Shown: one piece after another, positions 25,439 through 33,252 of the stretch
Layout: every line of letters starts with the position of its first letter
How positions within the stretch are numbered: the stretch's first letter is position 1
From: Candidatus Saccharimonadota bacterium
GTDB lineage: Bacteria; Patescibacteriota; Saccharimonadia; Saccharimonadales; UBA4665
Reading direction: 5' to 3'
Length of the DNA stretch: 64,000 nt
Assembly (NCBI GenBank): GCA_002746885.1
Contig: PDRS01000005.1
Location: forward strand, 124,001-188,000
Notes under the pieces: generated by a model
Databases searched by the model: none
What the model was told of the DNA's origin: nothing
What the model saw: only the letters and a program-made list of their open reading frames with translations
Made by a program: the position numbers and the translations under genes

Positions 25439-26138
25439 ATGAAAAGAGTTGTAGTCGTAAGTTCTCAGCACGGCAATGAACCGCTCGGAGAAATGCTCGA
25501 AGCCTACATGTATCAAAGCCCAGCTGATGTAACAGAACCCTATTTCGTGACAGCAAACCCAGTCGCAGTTCGTCAAAACGTGAGATACGTTGAGTCGGAC
25601 ATGAATCGCAGTTATGACCGCACGGACACATACGAAGGTCGTCTGGCGCAGCATCTGCGGGGGTTACTTTGGCGCTTTACGGCCAAACCTTGTTCTAGAC
25701 ATGCATACTACGAACTGCGTTCAGCCTCCTAGCCTCATCGGTTACAACGTAGCAGGCGAGGTTGGTAAGTTTATTGCAGCTACTCATATAGATAAAGTTG
25801 TAAAAATGCCCGAAATCATTGCTCAAGGCTCGCTTATTGGCGCTGTACCTGAGGCCGTGTCTATCGAGGTTAGTAACGCCGATCTTGGCGAAGGAATTTT
25901 CCGTAGACTCCGCGAAGACATCATGAGGTATGCGGAGGGCGGAACGCTTCCGATAGCGAGGACCACATACAGCGTTGTTGATAAGCTATACAAAAAAGAT
26001 GTCAGCGAAGATGTGGCTCGGACTATGCAAAATTTTGAGCCGCTCCCCGATGGATCTGTGCCAGTCCTTGTTGGCGAAAATAGCTACAAACGGCAGACTG
26101 ATTATCTTGGCTTTCGCGCGGTTCGTGTCACGACATAA
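25439..26138 (+). pseudogene. AspA/AstE-family zinc hydrolase, interrupted by a frameshift
   Basis: Two overlapping frames together make one succinylglutamate desuccinylase / aspartoacylase-like protein of about 232 residues. Frame 1 (from 25439) has the metal site SSQHGNEPLGE and DMNRSYDRT; frame 2 (to 26138) has NLVLDMHTTNC, with the third ligand His, and the C-terminal domain. Reading passes from one to the other by skipping one base near the GGGGG run at 25660-25664 (CTG CGG GGT TAC in the repaired frame). That could be a sequencing error, a real mutation or programmed slippage. Family members include aminoacylase 3, which frees aromatic amino acids from N-acyl forms; that would suit the FYW attenuator upstream. 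Confidence 0.65.
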
Positions 26139-26193
26139 ACGACTGCGGAAGGATCGTGTAGCTTAACTTGAATCAAAGAATAATGGTATGAGG

Positions 26194-26199
26194 TATACT
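26194..26199 (+). promoter_or_regulatory. -10 box of trpS
   Basis: TATACT ends six bases before ATG 26206. It rules out the ATGs at 26188 and 26200 as starts of this transcript and implies a leaderless trpS message, apart from any read-through from the attenuator upstream. Confidence 0.5.
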
Positions 26200-26205
26200 A
26201 TGTAT

Positions 26206-27240
26206 ATGAAAAAACCTGTGATATTAACTGGACTCAGAGCAAACAACGACCTTCATATTGGCAACTACTTTGGGGCGATGCTGCCGATCATCGATATGGC
26301 ACAGCAACGCTCAGGCGAGTACCAGGTCAATATGTTTATCCCGGACCTGCACAGTTTCACGACGCCGATCGACCATACGCAGCTCTATGAGCAGATTTTG
26401 CACAACGCCCGCGTATTCACAGCCGCCGGCTTGCCGCTCGACAACGAGCATATTCACCTCTATCGTCAGAGTTTCGTGCCGGCGCACAGCGAGCTGACGT
26501 GGATACTTGATTGTTTCACTGGGTTTGGGCAGATGGAGCGCATGACGCAGTTCAAAGACAAATCAACTGGTGCGCACGAGGTCAGCGTCGGCTTGTTCAA
26601 TTACCCGGTGCTGATGGCGGCAGACATACTGCTCTACGGCACAAATTATGTACCAGTTGGCGACGACCAGACGCAGCATCTCGAGTTTGCCCGCGACATT
26701 GCGCAGCGAATGAATGCACGCTTCGGCGAACTTTTCGTCGTGCCAGAACCAGTCGCCAAACAGCACGAGTTTTTCGGCAAAGACCAAGGTCTGCGCATCA
26801 TGGATCTCCAGCACCCGACGAAAAAAATGAGCAAATCCGACGACAGCGGCAAAGGCGTCATTTTCCTCGGCGATGAACCCGCCGCGGCTGCGCGCAAAAT
26901 CATGAGTGCGACGACCGACGACAAAGCCCGCATCGGCTACGACCGCGCTTCTCAACCTGGCATCACGAACCTCATCGACATTTTGGCACTGCTACGCGGC
27001 ACGTCACCGCAGACTGTCGCCGATGAGTTCGACGGCATGGAGCGCTACGGCGACTTCAAACGTATCGTCGCCGACGAAATGGCGGCGTTCTTGACAGATT
27101 TTCAAGCGCGGTTGGCGGCCGTTGACGACGACCACATCCTCGCCAAACTCCAGTCCAGCGAAGCCGCTATGCGCGGGCAGGCAGACGCCACGCTGCTACG
27201 CGTTCAGCGAGCTGTCGGGCTGCGAGCACGTATAGACTAA
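26206..27240 (+). CDS. trpS: tryptophanyl-tRNA synthetase
   Basis: A 344-residue class I synthetase that charges tRNA-Trp. It has VILTGLRANNDLHIGNYFGA (HIGN in place of HIGH), the Trp/ATP pocket region MAADILLYGTNYVPVGDDQTQHLE and the KMSKS loop in TKKMSKSDDSGK. The start at 26206 (MKKPVILTG) matches the family N-terminus and follows a TATACT box. It lies 67 bases after the AspA/AstE-like gene with its FYW attenuator; a tRNA-Trp gene is at 37686. Confidence 0.96.
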   Translation: MKKPVILTGLRANNDLHIGNYFGAMLPIIDMAQQRSGEYQVNMFIPDLHSFTTPIDHTQLYEQILHNARVFTAAGLPLDNEHIHLYRQSFVPAHSELTWILDCFTGFGQMERMTQFKDKSTGAHEVSVGLFNYPVLMAADILLYGTNYVPVGDDQTQHLEFARDIAQRMNARFGELFVVPEPVAKQHEFFGKDQGLRIMDLQHPTKKMSKSDDSGKGVIFLGDEPAAAARKIMSATTDDKARIGYDRASQPGITNLIDILALLRGTSPQTVADEFDGMERYGDFKRIVADEMAAFLTDFQARLAAVDDDHILAKLQSSEAAMRGQADATLLRVQRAVGLRARID

Positions 27241-27327
27241 GCAACAAAAACGTACTCGCTCGCCCGTTGTCTTGAGCAGCATAGAACAAAGGCTAACTTC
27301 TCTGCGTTTCTCTGTTAAAATGTGTAT

Positions 27328-28188
27328 ATGGCAAATCTGGAAGTTAGTCGGGCGGAGCGGCTTGATCAACGAGTGGTGAGTATGTATCCGCAACTCAGCC
27401 GTGCGTATGCTGCAAAGCTAATTGAGAAAAAGCGCGTTTCTGTCAATGGACAGCCTCAGATAAAACCTGGCTACAAACTGCGACCAGATGACGCGGTGGT
27501 AGTCGAGTATGACGCCGACGCCGAAACCACCGTTCCCGAAATTGACCTAGAAATTGTTTATGAAGATGACGACTGTGTCGTCGTCAATAAGCCCACCGGC
27601 CTACTCACTCACAGCAAAGGATCGTACAATCCTGAGCCGACCGTTGCAACATGGCTTCGCGGCCGCGTCAACCACCTCGAAGGCAACAGAGCGGGTATAG
27701 TCCATCGGCTCGACAGAGCAACAAGCGGCGTCATGATATGCGCAAAAACACCAGAAGCGCTCAGCTGGTTACAGAAGCAGTTCGCCCAGCGCAAGACGAA
27801 AAAAACCTACATAGCTGTCGTCAAAGGTGTGCCGCAACCTGCTGCGGCCGTCATTGATATGCCGATTGAGCGCAATCCGAAATCACCGGCACAGTTTCGA
27901 GTTGGTGCACAGGGAAAACCGGCAAAAACGACATATCGCACTATTTCCAGCGACGGCACGTATAGCTTGCTTGAACTCAAGCCAGAAACGGGTCGCACGC
28001 ATCAGCTACGCGTACATCTGGCTCATGAAGGTCACGCAATTGTGGGCGATGTGCTGTACAATGGCGCTCCGGCCGACAGACTCTATCTGCACGCGGCCGA
28101 GCTGGAACTAACTATCGTAAAAAATCACGAAAGAAAGGTTTTTCGCGTTGCGCCGCCAGCCGAATTTGCGCAAAAGCTCAAGCCATGA
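27328..28188 (+). CDS. RluD-family pseudouridine synthase
   Basis: A 286-residue RNA-modifying enzyme. An S4-type RNA-binding domain (ERLDQRVVSMYPQLSRAYAAKLI, KKRVSVNGQ) is followed by the catalytic domain with VNKPTGLLTHSKG and GIVHRLDRATSGVMI, where the Asp of HRLDRATSG is the catalytic residue, then TGRTHQLRVHLAHEGHAIVGD. The family modifies 23S rRNA uridines; which site cannot be said. TGTTAAAAT ends six bases before ATG 27328 (leaderless). ATGA overlap with the next gene. Confidence 0.93.
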   Translation: MANLEVSRAERLDQRVVSMYPQLSRAYAAKLIEKKRVSVNGQPQIKPGYKLRPDDAVVVEYDADAETTVPEIDLEIVYEDDDCVVVNKPTGLLTHSKGSYNPEPTVATWLRGRVNHLEGNRAGIVHRLDRATSGVMICAKTPEALSWLQKQFAQRKTKKTYIAVVKGVPQPAAAVIDMPIERNPKSPAQFRVGAQGKPAKTTYRTISSDGTYSLLELKPETGRTHQLRVHLAHEGHAIVGDVLYNGAPADRLYLHAAELELTIVKNHERKVFRVAPPAEFAQKLKP

Positions 28189-29042
28189 ACACAGCACTCA
28201 TCCTTCACGAAGACACAACAGCGGCGCTTGACGCCTACCTGCGAAATCCTGCCCAAAGCCTTTTGCTGCAAGGAAAAACCGGCGTCGGCAAAACAATAGT
28301 GGCACGCGAAATAGCAGCGCAGCTGCTCGGCACACCAGTACCGCGCGTCGAAACGCACCCGTACGTGCGGCTGGTACGACCTCACAATGGTACTATCGCT
28401 ATAGAATTTATTCGCGATTTGGCGTCATTTTTTCGTTTACGAGTGCCGGCGGCCGCGACGGCGGTGCACCGTGTGGCTATTCTAGAAGACGCCGACACCA
28501 TGACGCGCGCAGCACAAAATGCGCTCTTAAAACTACTCGAGGAACCGCCAGAACGAACCGTCATACTGCTCACATCATCGCAACCAAACAAGCTGCTTGC
28601 AACCATCCGTTCTCGCGTCCAGTGGCTAACTGTTTCTTTACCCAAAAAGTCGGTTATTGTCCAGGCTTTACAGCAGGAAGGGTACGCGCCAGGGGCGATT
28701 GAAGCCGCATGTGCCCTCGCCGACGGTAGTCTGGCGCAATTGTATAAACTGCTCAGCACAGACACCGACACTGCAGCCGTAGCTCCGCTGGATATGGTGA
28801 AAACTGTTTTGGCGAGCCAGCCATTTGACCGGCTACTACTGGTTAACGGCGCTCTCAAAGACCCAGCAGCCGCAAAAGCGTTTGTCGACGCACTCGTCCT
28901 CGCCGCCTCAGCGAGCCTCCATACGTCAAACAATAAAACTCGCTGGCAGAAAATACTCGAAGCCTCGATGACCGCGCAAGCCGCACTGGCACAACGAAGC
29001 AATCAAAAACTTGTGCTGAGCGAACTCATGCTTGCGCTGTAA
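28185..29042 (+). CDS. holB: DNA polymerase III delta'-like clamp-loader ATPase
   Basis: A 285-residue AAA+ protein: Walker A LLQGKTGVGKTIVAREIAAQ (about 29-48), RVAILEDADTMTRAAQNALLKLLEEPP as Walker B and following helix, the sensor-type LLTSSQPNKLLATIRSRVQ (SRV where SRC is common). The zinc cysteines of DnaX/HolB are absent. This is the pattern of the delta' subunit that loads the beta clamp; a diverged DnaX-like paralog is possible. Coupled to the pseudouridine synthase by a four-base overlap. Confidence 0.8.
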   Translation: MNTALILHEDTTAALDAYLRNPAQSLLLQGKTGVGKTIVAREIAAQLLGTPVPRVETHPYVRLVRPHNGTIAIEFIRDLASFFRLRVPAAATAVHRVAILEDADTMTRAAQNALLKLLEEPPERTVILLTSSQPNKLLATIRSRVQWLTVSLPKKSVIVQALQQEGYAPGAIEAACALADGSLAQLYKLLSTDTDTAAVAPLDMVKTVLASQPFDRLLLVNGALKDPAAAKAFVDALVLAASASLHTSNNKTRWQKILEASMTAQAALAQRSNQKLVLSELMLAL

Positions 29043-29064
29043 TGTGGTATACTACAGTCACATT

Positions 29065-29718
29065 ATGTATGAACTTCTTGTCGTCGGTGCTTTCGGTTTT
29101 ATGGGGCTGCTGCACACCCGTAAACGCAAAACAGAAGATACTGATATTTCGCGCAAGGTTGGCGATCGCATAGGCAAACTGTGGGATATCGCCCACCAGG
29201 GGATGCGCGAAAACCGCTTTCTGCGAGCCGAAAAAGCGTTGCTGACTATACTCAAAATAGATGAAAAAAACGCTGCCGCGTATAACCGGCTCGGCATACT
29301 ATATGCCAAACAAAAAGAATATCGCGACGCAATAGATTGTTTCGAAATAGCCAGCTCTATCGAAGCAACGCCTTCAAGCCTACACAACCTTGGGCTGATT
29401 TATTACGAAGCCGAGAACTACGAAAAAGCCGGCATTGCTTTTGAGCAAGCCCTGAAGCTCGAGGAAGACCTTGCCGCCCGCCATGTTGCCTACGCCAAAG
29501 TAAACGAAAAACTGGGCAACGAAAAACTCATGTTTGCGTCGTTACTGCGCGCAGTAGAACTTGAGCCCAACCAAGAAACGTATACACTACTGCAAAAAGC
29601 ATACATCGAACGCGGTATGGACGAAAAAGCAAAGGAAATCAACGAAAAGCTCAAGACTTTGATAGTTCCTTCTGGCCGTCCCAAACGCATACTTCGTCCC
29701 CGTAAAGTCGTCATCTAG
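29065..29718 (+). CDS. TPR-repeat protein with N-terminal membrane anchor
   Basis: A 217-residue protein. MYELLVVGAFGFMGLLHTRKR gives one short hydrophobic anchor with a basic stop. About four tetratricopeptide repeats follow (AYNRLGILYAKQKEYRDAIDCF, SLHNLGLIYYEAENYEKAGIAF and similar), a scaffold for protein contacts. Partners are unknown. TATACT with the extended TG (29045-29053) ends 11 bases before the ATG, so an ORF start further upstream is rejected. Confidence 0.8.
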   Translation: MYELLVVGAFGFMGLLHTRKRKTEDTDISRKVGDRIGKLWDIAHQGMRENRFLRAEKALLTILKIDEKNAAAYNRLGILYAKQKEYRDAIDCFEIASSIEATPSSLHNLGLIYYEAENYEKAGIAFEQALKLEEDLAARHVAYAKVNEKLGNEKLMFASLLRAVELEPNQETYTLLQKAYIERGMDEKAKEINEKLKTLIVPSGRPKRILRPRKVVI

Positions 29719-29746
29719 CAACCCAGCAAGCACAGCCAAACAGGCC

Positions 29747-29806
29747 GTGAAAGGACAGTCCTCGCACAAAATGCTGCGTGGCTTTGTGCGAGGACTGTCC
29801 TTTCAC
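29747..29806 (+). repeat. perfect 24-bp inverted repeat hairpin
   Basis: Bases 29747-29770 (GTGAAAGGACAGTCCTCGCA then CAAA) are exactly complementary to 29783-29806, with a 12-base loop. No T run follows. It lies between the TPR gene and the tRNA cluster and could be an mRNA 3' hairpin or a small mobile palindromic element. Confidence 0.75.
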
Positions 29807-29849
29807 ACGTTTGCGTGGTAGAGATCGCCAGCGGTGTGTCGGTAAACAG

Positions 29850-29878
29850 TTGCCAGTTAACCCCTGTTTTGGTACACT
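29850..29878 (+). promoter_or_regulatory. promoter of the tRNA-Thr/Tyr/Thr cluster
   Basis: TTGCCA (29850-29855), a 17-base spacer and TACACT (29873-29878) with TGG just upstream (extended -10). The first tRNA begins 15 bases later. Confidence 0.65.
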
Positions 29879-29892
29879 TATGGCTGTCGATC

Positions 29893-29969
29893 GCCACCTT
29901 AGCTCAGTTGGCCAGAGCAACGGTTTTGTAAACCGTGGGTCGTCGGTTCGAATCCGACAGGTGGCTCCA
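29893..29969 (+). tRNA. tRNA-Thr (anticodon TGT)
   Basis: Full cloverleaf: acceptor GCCACCT/AGGTGGC, D arm AGCTCAGTTGGCCAGAGC, anticodon loop TTTGTAA giving TGT (reads ACA), T arm GTCGG TTCGAAT CCGAC. CCA is encoded. Confidence 0.97.
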
Positions 29970-30001
29970 CGCACTACAACAATACATTTACATACAATGA
30001 C

Positions 30002-30087
30002 GCTGGGATAGTGAAGCGGTCAAACACGACAGACTGTAAATCTGTTGGCATATGCCTTCGTAGGTTCGAATCCTACTCCCAGCACCA
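30002..30087 (+). tRNA. tRNA-Tyr (anticodon GTA)
   Basis: Acceptor GCTGGGA/TCCCAGC, anticodon stem ACAGA/TCTGT with loop CTGTAAA (GTA), a long variable arm around TGGCATATGCCTT as expected for bacterial tRNA-Tyr, T arm GTAGG TTCGAAT CCTAC, encoded CCA. Confidence 0.96.
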
Positions 30088-30097
30088 GAACAAACAT

Positions 30098-30381
30098 GCC
30101 CCGATAGCTCAGTTGGTAGAGCGCATCCATGGTAGGTCGCGATGACCCCCGCCCACCGCGCCGGAAACGACGCGCGTGAATCCCGAATAACGGTTAATAT
30201 CCTCAGGCGAGGACAAGACCGTGGCAATCTGGCTGCTGCCGGACGGCCCGAACGACTGACAAGGGAAGCTACGTCCCATAACAAGGATATGCTTAAGATA
30301 CAGTCTAGCCCTCCTGTATACACAAAGAGGAGGTGTAAGCGAAGGATGAGGTCACGGGTTCAAATCCCGTTTGGGGCTCCA
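30098..30381 (+). tRNA. tRNA-Thr (anticodon GGT) interrupted by a group I intron
   Basis: Exon 1 (30098-30133) carries acceptor GCCCCGA, the D arm and CATCC-ATGGT; exon 2 (30342-30381) carries AA-GGATG, T arm ACGGG TTCAAAT CCCGT, acceptor TTGGGGC and encoded CCA. Joined, the anticodon arm is CATCC-ATGGTAA-GGATG, anticodon GGT for Thr (ACC/ACU). The exons do not make a tRNA without removing 30134-30341. Confidence 0.88.
30134..30341 (+). ncRNA. 208-nt group I intron, IC3-like, in the tRNA-Thr anticodon loop
   Basis: Splice sites follow group I rules: U before the intron (position 36) and G as its last base. Core elements: CGGT..CCTC aggc GAGG..ACCG (30191-30221, P4/P5-like), GGCA/TGCC (P6-like, 30223-30240), R-like CGACTGACAAGG and S-like AAGATACAGTC with P7 GACTG (30254-30258) pairing CAGTC (30301-30305). 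P1 may be GGU with GCC around 30150, giving the U-G pair. No homing endonuclease. Size is close to the Azoarcus tRNA-Ile intron (about 205 nt). Confidence 0.8.
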
Positions 30382-30480
30382 CGCACATGACGCTTTTTTG
30401 TTTTACGCTGCCGCCTCAGAGCGGTAGTTTTTAGTTCTAGAGCGTTTTACGGAGTGCTTGCTACCTATGATTTTTGACGC

Positions 30481-31545
30481 GTGCACGCTATTACGCTAGA
30501 CAGTCTTTTGACGCGGACGCCATTTTACGATACTATTCATCGAGTAATTGGGTTGTTAGACATGAGCGAACAGGCTTTTTTACCGTCATTTGAGCAGCAG
30601 GTACATGTCAGTTCTGAAGAGCCGCAAAAACCATTTGCAGACAGGTTACGAAATGGCTTGTGGTCGCTTGCACGGTTAAACGACGACGCAGTATTTACGA
30701 CACAGTATCAGATTCCGCTTGACGGGCAAAACATACTAGTTCATGTAGATAATTCGCACGCCAAGCCAGCTTCCTCGCATTTTAACCAAACAGCTCGAAT
30801 TAGCTATGGGGGCATGCGTGGTGTTTGGCGTATAGTGCAGCAGAAAAGCAATTACCTAGTATATGAAAATTTTGCAGGACGCGAGGGCAGCTCGCTAGAT
30901 AATCTAAGACACGCAACAACCCGCAACAACGGCGAAACATACCCAATTCTCTCGCAAATCGCCGCGCGTATCACTCATCAGGACGAGGAGGCTCTTGACC
31001 TGGCAGGCGCACAATCTCTCATTACTGCCGCCTGGGAGACTGCGCAGAGAATGAAAACCCCAGTGGCGTATTTCTTTACTGGTCGTTATGAAACAATGTT
31101 AGGGAGAGCTTCTATCCGGGCGGGCGGTATCTCTCCTGGACTCAGGGAGGATCCCTCGGCAGATCCACGAGACGAATTGTTTGTATGCCTTGAGGCGGAT
31201 AGCTTTAGCTACTTAGAAGAAACCCCCGAAGGGAGTCAGTACTTCAAAGAGAAAATTAACCCTTTGCTACTTCCTCCTCTGACAGAAGCACAACGAAAGC
31301 GCCAGCCGTTTGTTGTCGAAGCCAACCGAAGCAGGCCTGGTTTTAATGTGGTCCGTATTGGACAAAATCAAGAACGGCGCATACAAGCGCGTTTCAATAC
31401 CCAAGAAGAAGCCCAAGCAGAAGCCGATCGCAGGTACGCAGTATTGCTTGCCAAAGCAGCACAACGACCCGGTTCATTAACGGACGAACAAGAGGAGCGA
31501 GTAATCCGGCAACTCTATGCGACGGTATATGCAGCAATGAACTAA
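30481..31545 (+). CDS. hypothetical protein, 354 residues
   Basis: Not recognised. Soluble, mixed composition, no membrane segment or signal peptide. Visible features are a Lys/Arg- and Gln-rich C-terminus ending in a predicted helix (FNTQEEAQAEADRRYAVLLAKAAQ) and a middle section ISYGGMRGVWRIVQQKSNYLVYENF that looks like beta strands. TATGAT (30466-30471) ends nine bases before GTG 30481, in line with other leaderless starts here; ATG 30562 is an alternative. It is flanked by the intron-bearing tRNA and rpmG. Confidence 0.7.
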   Translation: MHAITLDSLLTRTPFYDTIHRVIGLLDMSEQAFLPSFEQQVHVSSEEPQKPFADRLRNGLWSLARLNDDAVFTTQYQIPLDGQNILVHVDNSHAKPASSHFNQTARISYGGMRGVWRIVQQKSNYLVYENFAGREGSSLDNLRHATTRNNGETYPILSQIAARITHQDEEALDLAGAQSLITAAWETAQRMKTPVAYFFTGRYETMLGRASIRAGGISPGLREDPSADPRDELFVCLEADSFSYLEETPEGSQYFKEKINPLLLPPLTEAQRKRQPFVVEANRSRPGFNVVRIGQNQERRIQARFNTQEEAQAEADRRYAVLLAKAAQRPGSLTDEQEERVIRQLYATVYAAMN

Positions 31546-31646
31546 GACAAAACAACGCCTCGGTATATTGCACTCGCAGTATCAAAGCGTTTCATATAAT
31601 GAATTGTGTTTACATAGCCGCCTGTATCTGTTAAGATGAACGCTAT

Positions 31647-31850
31647 ATGGCAAAGAAGAATGACAAACGCAAGCTGATTGGACTCGTGAGTGAAGAGTCG
31701 GGCGAGCGCATATACTACACGACCAAAAACAGCATGAACACTCCAGACAAGCTGAAGCTCCGCAAATACAGCAAAAAGCTGCGCCGGCACACGGTGTTTA
31801 CTGAAACCAAGAAAAACCTCGGCCGAAACGAAGTCAAGCCAAAGAAGTAA
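31647..31850 (+). CDS. rpmG: 50S ribosomal protein L33, zinc-free
   Basis: A 67-residue L33: [20 protein letters not shown], then [23 protein letters not shown]. The CxxC pairs of zinc-binding L33 are replaced, so it is a C-minus form, and it has an extra basic tail ([11 protein letters not shown]). TAAGAT preceded by TGT (31629-31637) ends nine bases before the ATG. It is away from the usual rpmG-secE position. Confidence 0.95.
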   Translation: MAKKNDKRKLIGLVSEESGERIYYTTKNSMNTPDKLKLRKYSKKLRRHTVFTETKKNLGRNEVKPKK

Positions 31851-32025
31851 ACATTACGCCAAGGCGCGCATAAACGTTTTTCGGGCAACCACTGTTGGGC
31901 GATTTCGTGCGTTCTCGCATAATCATCGTAGCCGAAAAACTGCGTCGGAGCAGCTCGACACGTAGCTTTTCGAAGCACGCGCCAGCCGCGTTTATACAGA
32001 AAAACTCACACGCGAGCGCATTTTT

Positions 32026-33252
32026 TCAGACAGAAAAACCTTTTTCGACAAGACGATACCGTAGGTCATGATAGGCGTTCATGAAGGCTATGTAGGCCTC
32101 ATACGGGGTTTCGTAGGGGCTGAAGTAGGCATGAACATCACCGTCAGTAAAGTACTTTGTGCACATATAGTAAAAATGATCGCTTGTCTGCAGCTTGCGC
32201 CAATCTTCTATGAGCGCGTAGTCGCCGCTTTGCAAGATAGGTGCTGCCAAAGCATATAGGCTGTGAATAGCGCCTTGTTGCATTTTATTGCCAAGCCACG
32301 CCGTCAAATCCCTTTCCGAGTCCGCCCAAGTTATGGTCTGCGGACAATCAATGGCGTCCTTCGGTTCAAACGTATCCGCCGCTTCGGAAACAGTCATAAA
32401 CGTGTGCGCAGACTCCGTTAGCCAAGCGCGGGGAAGCTCCTCTAGGAAATCAAAAATACCGCTGTCTGCCCACTGATGCTCGCCAAACGTCTCATAGTCC
32501 ATAAAGAGGTTTAACAGCGGCTGATCCCAACTGTCCTTCGTCCAGTCCATAAACTTATTGACGGTCATGGGATATTCCTCCCACTCTTTGTTGCTAAAAC
32601 GAAAAGCAATGTCATCGCTTAGCTTATAGTTCTTCATCAAAAGTTTAATGTGTTCGGTGTAAGCGGGTCGATACAAAAAGTTCGGGCTGCGCCAGCCCAA
32701 CACTGGATCCCAGCCTTCGCTCAAAACAGCCTTGTAGCCGGCTTGATCAGCCCAGTAGGCAAGGTCGTTGTTGTAGCTCAGTTCGGTGTTACGAAACGCG
32801 GTAGTAGTGACGCCAAAAATCCGGCGAACAATGTCGCGGTGCATTTGCACCTGCGCTTCAAACTCATCGCGGTTGTAGAAAAATGCCAGTGAGTGATGAT
32901 ATGTTTCGTTCACTATTTCGACGCGGCCAGTCCCAACGAGTTCCTGAAAACTTCGTAGCACATCTGGCGCGTACGCTTCCAGCTGCTCTAAAACCGTCCC
33001 ACTCATAGAAAGCGAAAGTTTAAACGACGGGTTATGAGCCATCATGCGTAACAGCCGCTCATTTGTCGGCAAGTAAGACTTGTGCGCTACTTTGCGCAAA
33101 ATATCGGCGTTGTTTTCGCGGCTGTCTTTCGGTGCATCGAAATAATCATGCGTTCGCCCAGCATCAAAAATCGTGTAGTGGCGAACACGATAAGGCTGAT
33201 GCACGTGCAGGTACAAAACAATAGCTCGCTGGTCGCTGCTGTGTTCAGACAT
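32026..33252 (-). CDS. GH57 alpha-amylase-type glycoside hydrolase
   Basis: A 408-residue GH57 enzyme. Region 1 is YLHVHQPYR, the nucleophile Glu lies in AFRNTELSYNNDLAYW, and the second catalytic residue (Asp) in LFMDYETFGEHQW. GH57 members cut or transfer alpha-1,4-glucans. Its ATG lies inside the end of the glycosyltransferase gene (ATGTCTGA, eight-base overlap), so the two are made together; the pair looks like an alpha-glucan synthesis and trimming module. No signal peptide, so cytoplasmic. Confidence 0.92.
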   Translation of the reverse strand: MSEHSSDQRAIVLYLHVHQPYRVRHYTIFDAGRTHDYFDAPKDSRENNADILRKVAHKSYLPTNERLLRMMAHNPSFKLSLSMSGTVLEQLEAYAPDVLRSFQELVGTGRVEIVNETYHHSLAFFYNRDEFEAQVQMHRDIVRRIFGVTTTAFRNTELSYNNDLAYWADQAGYKAVLSEGWDPVLGWRSPNFLYRPAYTEHIKLLMKNYKLSDDIAFRFSNKEWEEYPMTVNKFMDWTKDSWDQPLLNLFMDYETFGEHQWADSGIFDFLEELPRAWLTESAHTFMTVSEAADTFEPKDAIDCPQTITWADSERDLTAWLGNKMQQGAIHSLYALAAPILQSGDYALIEDWRKLQTSDHFYYMCTKYFTDGDVHAYFSPYETPYEAYIAFMNAYHDLRYRLVEKGFSV

